A stretch of DNA of 64,000 nucleotides, taken from contig JABBOT010000003.1 of the NCBI GenBank assembly GCA_016165875.1, positions 24,818,441 through 24,882,440 on the forward strand, read 5' to 3'. The stretch is from Acanthopleura granulata (lineage: Eukaryota; Mollusca; Polyplacophora; Chitonida; Chitonidae). Positions 36,546 to 64,000 of the stretch are shown one piece after another. The position numbers and the translations under genes were made by a program. The first letter of the stretch is position 1; every line of letters starts with the position of its first letter. The notes beneath the pieces were generated by a model. It was not told the DNA's origin, searched no databases, and was given only the letters and a program-made list of their open reading frames with translations.

Positions 36546-36744
36546 ATTGGTGTTCTGTTTTTATTATCCAGATTTACAACTTTACTTTAACACTGGTACA
36601 TGCATGATGGGTGTTTTATAAGATAGGGCCAATACTCCACGTCGTGCAGCTGTTCTCGTGAATGGAGAAAGTTGATGGAAGGCATAACCAGCCATAGGTT
36701 TCCATGGCTAACTGGTAGCCTATACGTCTCTTTAGTGATGGTGT

Positions 36745-36960
36745 TCACAGGTATCTTCCGTGCAAGGCTATCCTCGATTGAAAATCTCATATCTGGAAAC
36801 CAAGCCGTCTTCCGAAAGAATCGTAGAAGAAATGAACACCTATTTCTGTTGAAGTGTATTATTGATATATTCCTTTGTTCTGGTAAAGATTAAGTTATAT
36901 TGCGGTTTTATTGACTATGAAAAGGCTTTTGTATGGCAGAAGAGATGGTGGCGTGAGTCA
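36745..36960 (+). pseudogene. Non-LTR retrotransposon reverse transcriptase remnant
   Basis: RARLSSIENLISGNQAVFRK and HLFLLKCIIDIFLCSGK match the RT region (Q.GFR....T.DH.F.L..II) of LINE ORF2 proteins. After a stop and a one-base shift the frame resumes as CGFIDYEKAFVWQ, the RT motif A block in which the usual AFD aspartate is replaced by Val. Clearly dead. The clade (jockey/CR1/RTE-like) is not resolved. Confidence 0.75.
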
Positions 36961-37117
36961 AAAATTTTGAAAGAAGACCACAAAGTCAAAATATTAACCT
37001 GTTCTCCCATCCATCAATGAAAATATACTACACGCGTGCGTGTAAAGGGGGACAACTCTTCCTATCAAAGCAATAAACATCAACATCAAATCAAAATCTG
37101 TCAGCCTACCCGCAAAA

Positions 37118-61304
<24,187 letters not shown>

Positions 61305-63496
61305 GTAGGTCACAGTACAGCTCCTTGGTTATCTTTGATATTAAGTAACGTACCTTTGACCAGGTGACAAGAACCTGTCTTTTTGGGGGGGTCGAATTAG
61401 ATTTAGCTCAGGTAACAGAACTGTTACATTACACTGAGAAGTTGGGAAAGAAAGCTTGACCTTAGCACACAAAAAAGGTGTACAGAATACAGCATAGTTC
61501 CTTAAAGCAATATTATCTGGATTAGATATCCACAATGGCCTGGGTGGGAAGCAAGTTTGTAAAAGTTTAATTACATGTATCTTTCTTTGTTGTTGTGCTG
61601 AGGTAAGCTCTTGGCTGTTATGTCATGGTTTCTAGTGAGAGATCCCAGGATTGGATTCCACTTGTTAGGTAGAAATACATGTGGGATGGGGAAGATTTTG
61701 TGAAACATTCCAAGTAGGGCAGGATTATTTCACTGTTAGGTCACTTGCACCTGTAAGTCCCTATCTATCAACATGGTATAGTAAATGTATGGATCCATCA
61801 CTTTATAACAAGCTGAATCCCGAGGTCTGAACCTCAGTGCCCTAATTGATCAAACTCTTCATCTTCTATCCTACATTGCTCTGCACATAAAACTGTCAGT
61901 ATATATTGAAAAGAAAAATTCTTGACTATGACTTAAACAACCATCAGTTCAGTAAATAAACAGACCATCAAAGAACATCAAACATCCTTTGATAGGTGCA
62001 AGCTTAGTTTGGGGTATATCCAGATATGCATGTTTATACATGGTACACATTATATGCTACATTTACTGATATTTAATAGACTGGGGTTTGAGGGGATATT
62101 CAAGTTTTACTTTGTGACAGACAGATTTATGAGCTTATAACTGGTGACGTGTTGTCCTTCAGTGAAAGAAATTAGCATTCACATGTAGCATTCAGGCATT
62201 CAATGAATCCTGCTTCTTATGTTAGCCCGTTGTTAATTGTCATTGAGCACAGGTTAAGAATGGAATAGTTTGTCAGTCAGAACCCCAGACCATACACATT
62301 TTAGACTGGTGTTTTACTCTTCTGGATTGATCAACATTTGACACTTCTCACGGTTTGAATAGTTTTGGCATCAACCATTGCAAGACGACACTTGACCATC
62401 ATTAAGAACATCCTTTTTGGCTTAACCCAATTGACCCCCCAAAAAGGGACGTACTCTGAAGTTTCTATTTGGCACTTTCTTTTTCTTTAAAATGGTTTTC
62501 TTTCTCTATGTATTAGTCTCTTTTAATGCTTACCTTTTCATTAGCCAGAATTACCAAAAAGAAGTTCCCTACCAACTGACACAATTTTTTTTTCTGATAA
62601 TGTATTGTGTAGTTTACCTTTTGAGGTGTCATCAGAGAGGGCATGCCCACATGTGTAAGGGGTTGAGGAGGGATGCCTTAACTTACCACCTGTACCTCTG
62701 TAACAAGGAAACAATACACCCTAAGAAACTCAGTGCAATTTTGAAATGGCATCAGTTGATGTTATACTGTATATGATCAGCTTCTCTACATGTACATGTA
62801 TGTGTCTGCTTAATGAGGCAGAAGGGGTAGATCGTTTAAGGCCAGCACACATTTTTATCTAATTTGACTGTTGGGTTTTAAACAATGCCTCAGGATTGTT
62901 AACAGTTGTTAAATGCTTTGATATGACACACTCACAATATTACTGAGAACTTGTGTCAAAAATTGTGCCATGAGAGACTTTGATTGTCATGGCATCTGTA
63001 CACTAACTGAATAGGTAACGGTCTAAACAGTAGGTGAACAGATATGCTGATGTCAATACATGAAGACTTTTTCCTGGGAACATAGTTTGTTTTGCACATG
63101 TATTGTAAATGGACACCATATGAGGGTCCACCAAATCAGAACAGGCTATAATGTTCTGTATTGCATTGCGCCTGATCTTTTCTCGAAGGTTAGATTGTTA
63201 GTGAAAGATTCCAAATGAAGTGAAAAACACTGACTGTATCCAAAATTAGTCCTTCCATTATAGCTAAATGCAAAAAGCATTGTGTAACGTGTGGAATGAA
63301 CGAGTGGAATACTGCACTTGCCAGTGTCATTATATTTGTGTTGCATTGAGGGAATACTGTATGGTTCCAATCAGGTGGAAATAATTCTGTGAAAATTTTC
63401 CTGAAAATCTGTTAAAGACAAATCTCTCGATGCAGTCTGTATTTTGGCATCAGTCTGTGGAAGCACATGGACTGTGACAATTATACACACATCTAA
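61305..63496. other. Putative CNK intron 12
   Basis: No further CNK exon recognised. The gene must continue because the PH domain is still missing. Confidence 0.6.
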
Positions 63497-63770
63497 TTTA
63501 TTAGTGTTAACACCGTATTCAAGAGTATTCCACTTAGCCGGTAGTCAGTTTTGTTGGTGCTGGACAGCCAAGTGTTTGGGGCAAGTCATCAATCTCTGGT
63601 AAATTACTGTTTATCTTTCTCATGGGTCATGTACCATGTGCCATGAAAAACTAGTGCGAGAAGAGGATCTGTAAATTTCCTGTACAAAACTGGGATTGAA
63701 CCAACATCTCTTGCGTCCTAGTGATTGAAAGACGAGCATCTTAACCCAGCGAGGGATATCCTTACTCTCC
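63497..63770 (-). mobile_element. SINE family 1 relative with tRNA head
   Basis: Diverged core (TTAACACCGTATTCAAGAGT). At 63690-63765 the minus strand carries a tRNA-like region with GGTTCAATCCC, a close match to the pol III B box, and TGGGTTAAGATG at the A-box position. Confidence 0.7.
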
Positions 63771-64000
63771 CTATAGTTATGCAGTAAATAGCTACACTGT
63801 CTTACATGTATATCAATTTTGCCATACTTGGAAGAGAGGAATAACAATTCTCAGGAGAGTCAAAATCACAGTGTAATTATTCCTCTTTTTATACATTCCC
63901 CAATTACGTAATCAGTCTATTCGCATGTGAATTTCGTTTAACAGGAGTCATGATTCGTTAAATAGCTATTTGTGCCATGTTAAGTTTGAAAATCCCCTGT

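Overview
The window is nuclear DNA of an animal, most likely a lophotrochozoan such as a mollusc or brachiopod. The evidence is two large intron-rich genes with clean GT-AG splice sites, and about 13 copies of a tRNA-derived SINE built around a core reading roughly GGTGTTTTACGCCGTACTCA. I associate that core with mollusc and brachiopod genomes from general knowledge. There is no bacterial-style gene organisation.

Left gene (minus strand, 22545 down to 6751). I can join 20 exons in which every splice phase agrees, giving a predicted 1404-residue adhesion G-protein-coupled receptor. The order is signal peptide, LRRNT, four leucine-rich repeats (one per exon), LRRCT, a roughly 470-residue Thr/Pro-rich mucin-like stalk encoded by one exon made of 24-bp tandem repeats, a Ly6/uPAR-like cysteine-rich module, a hormone-receptor motif (HRM), a GAIN domain with an intact GPS (HL/T), seven transmembrane helices and a short tail. 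The 7TM part reads most like the ADGRG group, while LRR plus HRM recalls ADGRA. The Ly6/uPAR module and the combination as a whole look unusual and are the main candidate for something undescribed.

Middle (about 22.6-37.1 kb). This head-to-head intergenic region holds no gene I can recognise. It carries dispersed repeats: an element rich in TGACGTCA (CRE-like) sites with a fold-back end, a roughly 500-bp repeat whose second copy is in the right-hand gene, a broken coding-like fragment, a tRNA-derived SINE of a second family and a decayed non-LTR reverse transcriptase.

Right gene (plus strand, 37118 to beyond the window). Twelve phase-consistent exons encode the first roughly 717 residues of CNK (connector enhancer of kinase suppressor of Ras): SAM, CRIC and PDZ domains, then a long low-complexity linker. 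The PH domain and C-terminus should lie past position 64000. The introns contain several unrelated minisatellites (42, 71, 57, about 20, about 77 and 68 bp units). The largest, 49.38-52.2 kb, shows higher-order repeat structure and is flanked by near-perfect 85-bp inverted repeats.

How the genes work: the receptor would sit at the cell surface as a self-cleaving, tethered-agonist receptor with a large adhesive ectodomain. CNK is an intracellular scaffold of the Ras/Raf/MAPK pathway. Nothing here links the two functionally; they are simply divergent neighbours.
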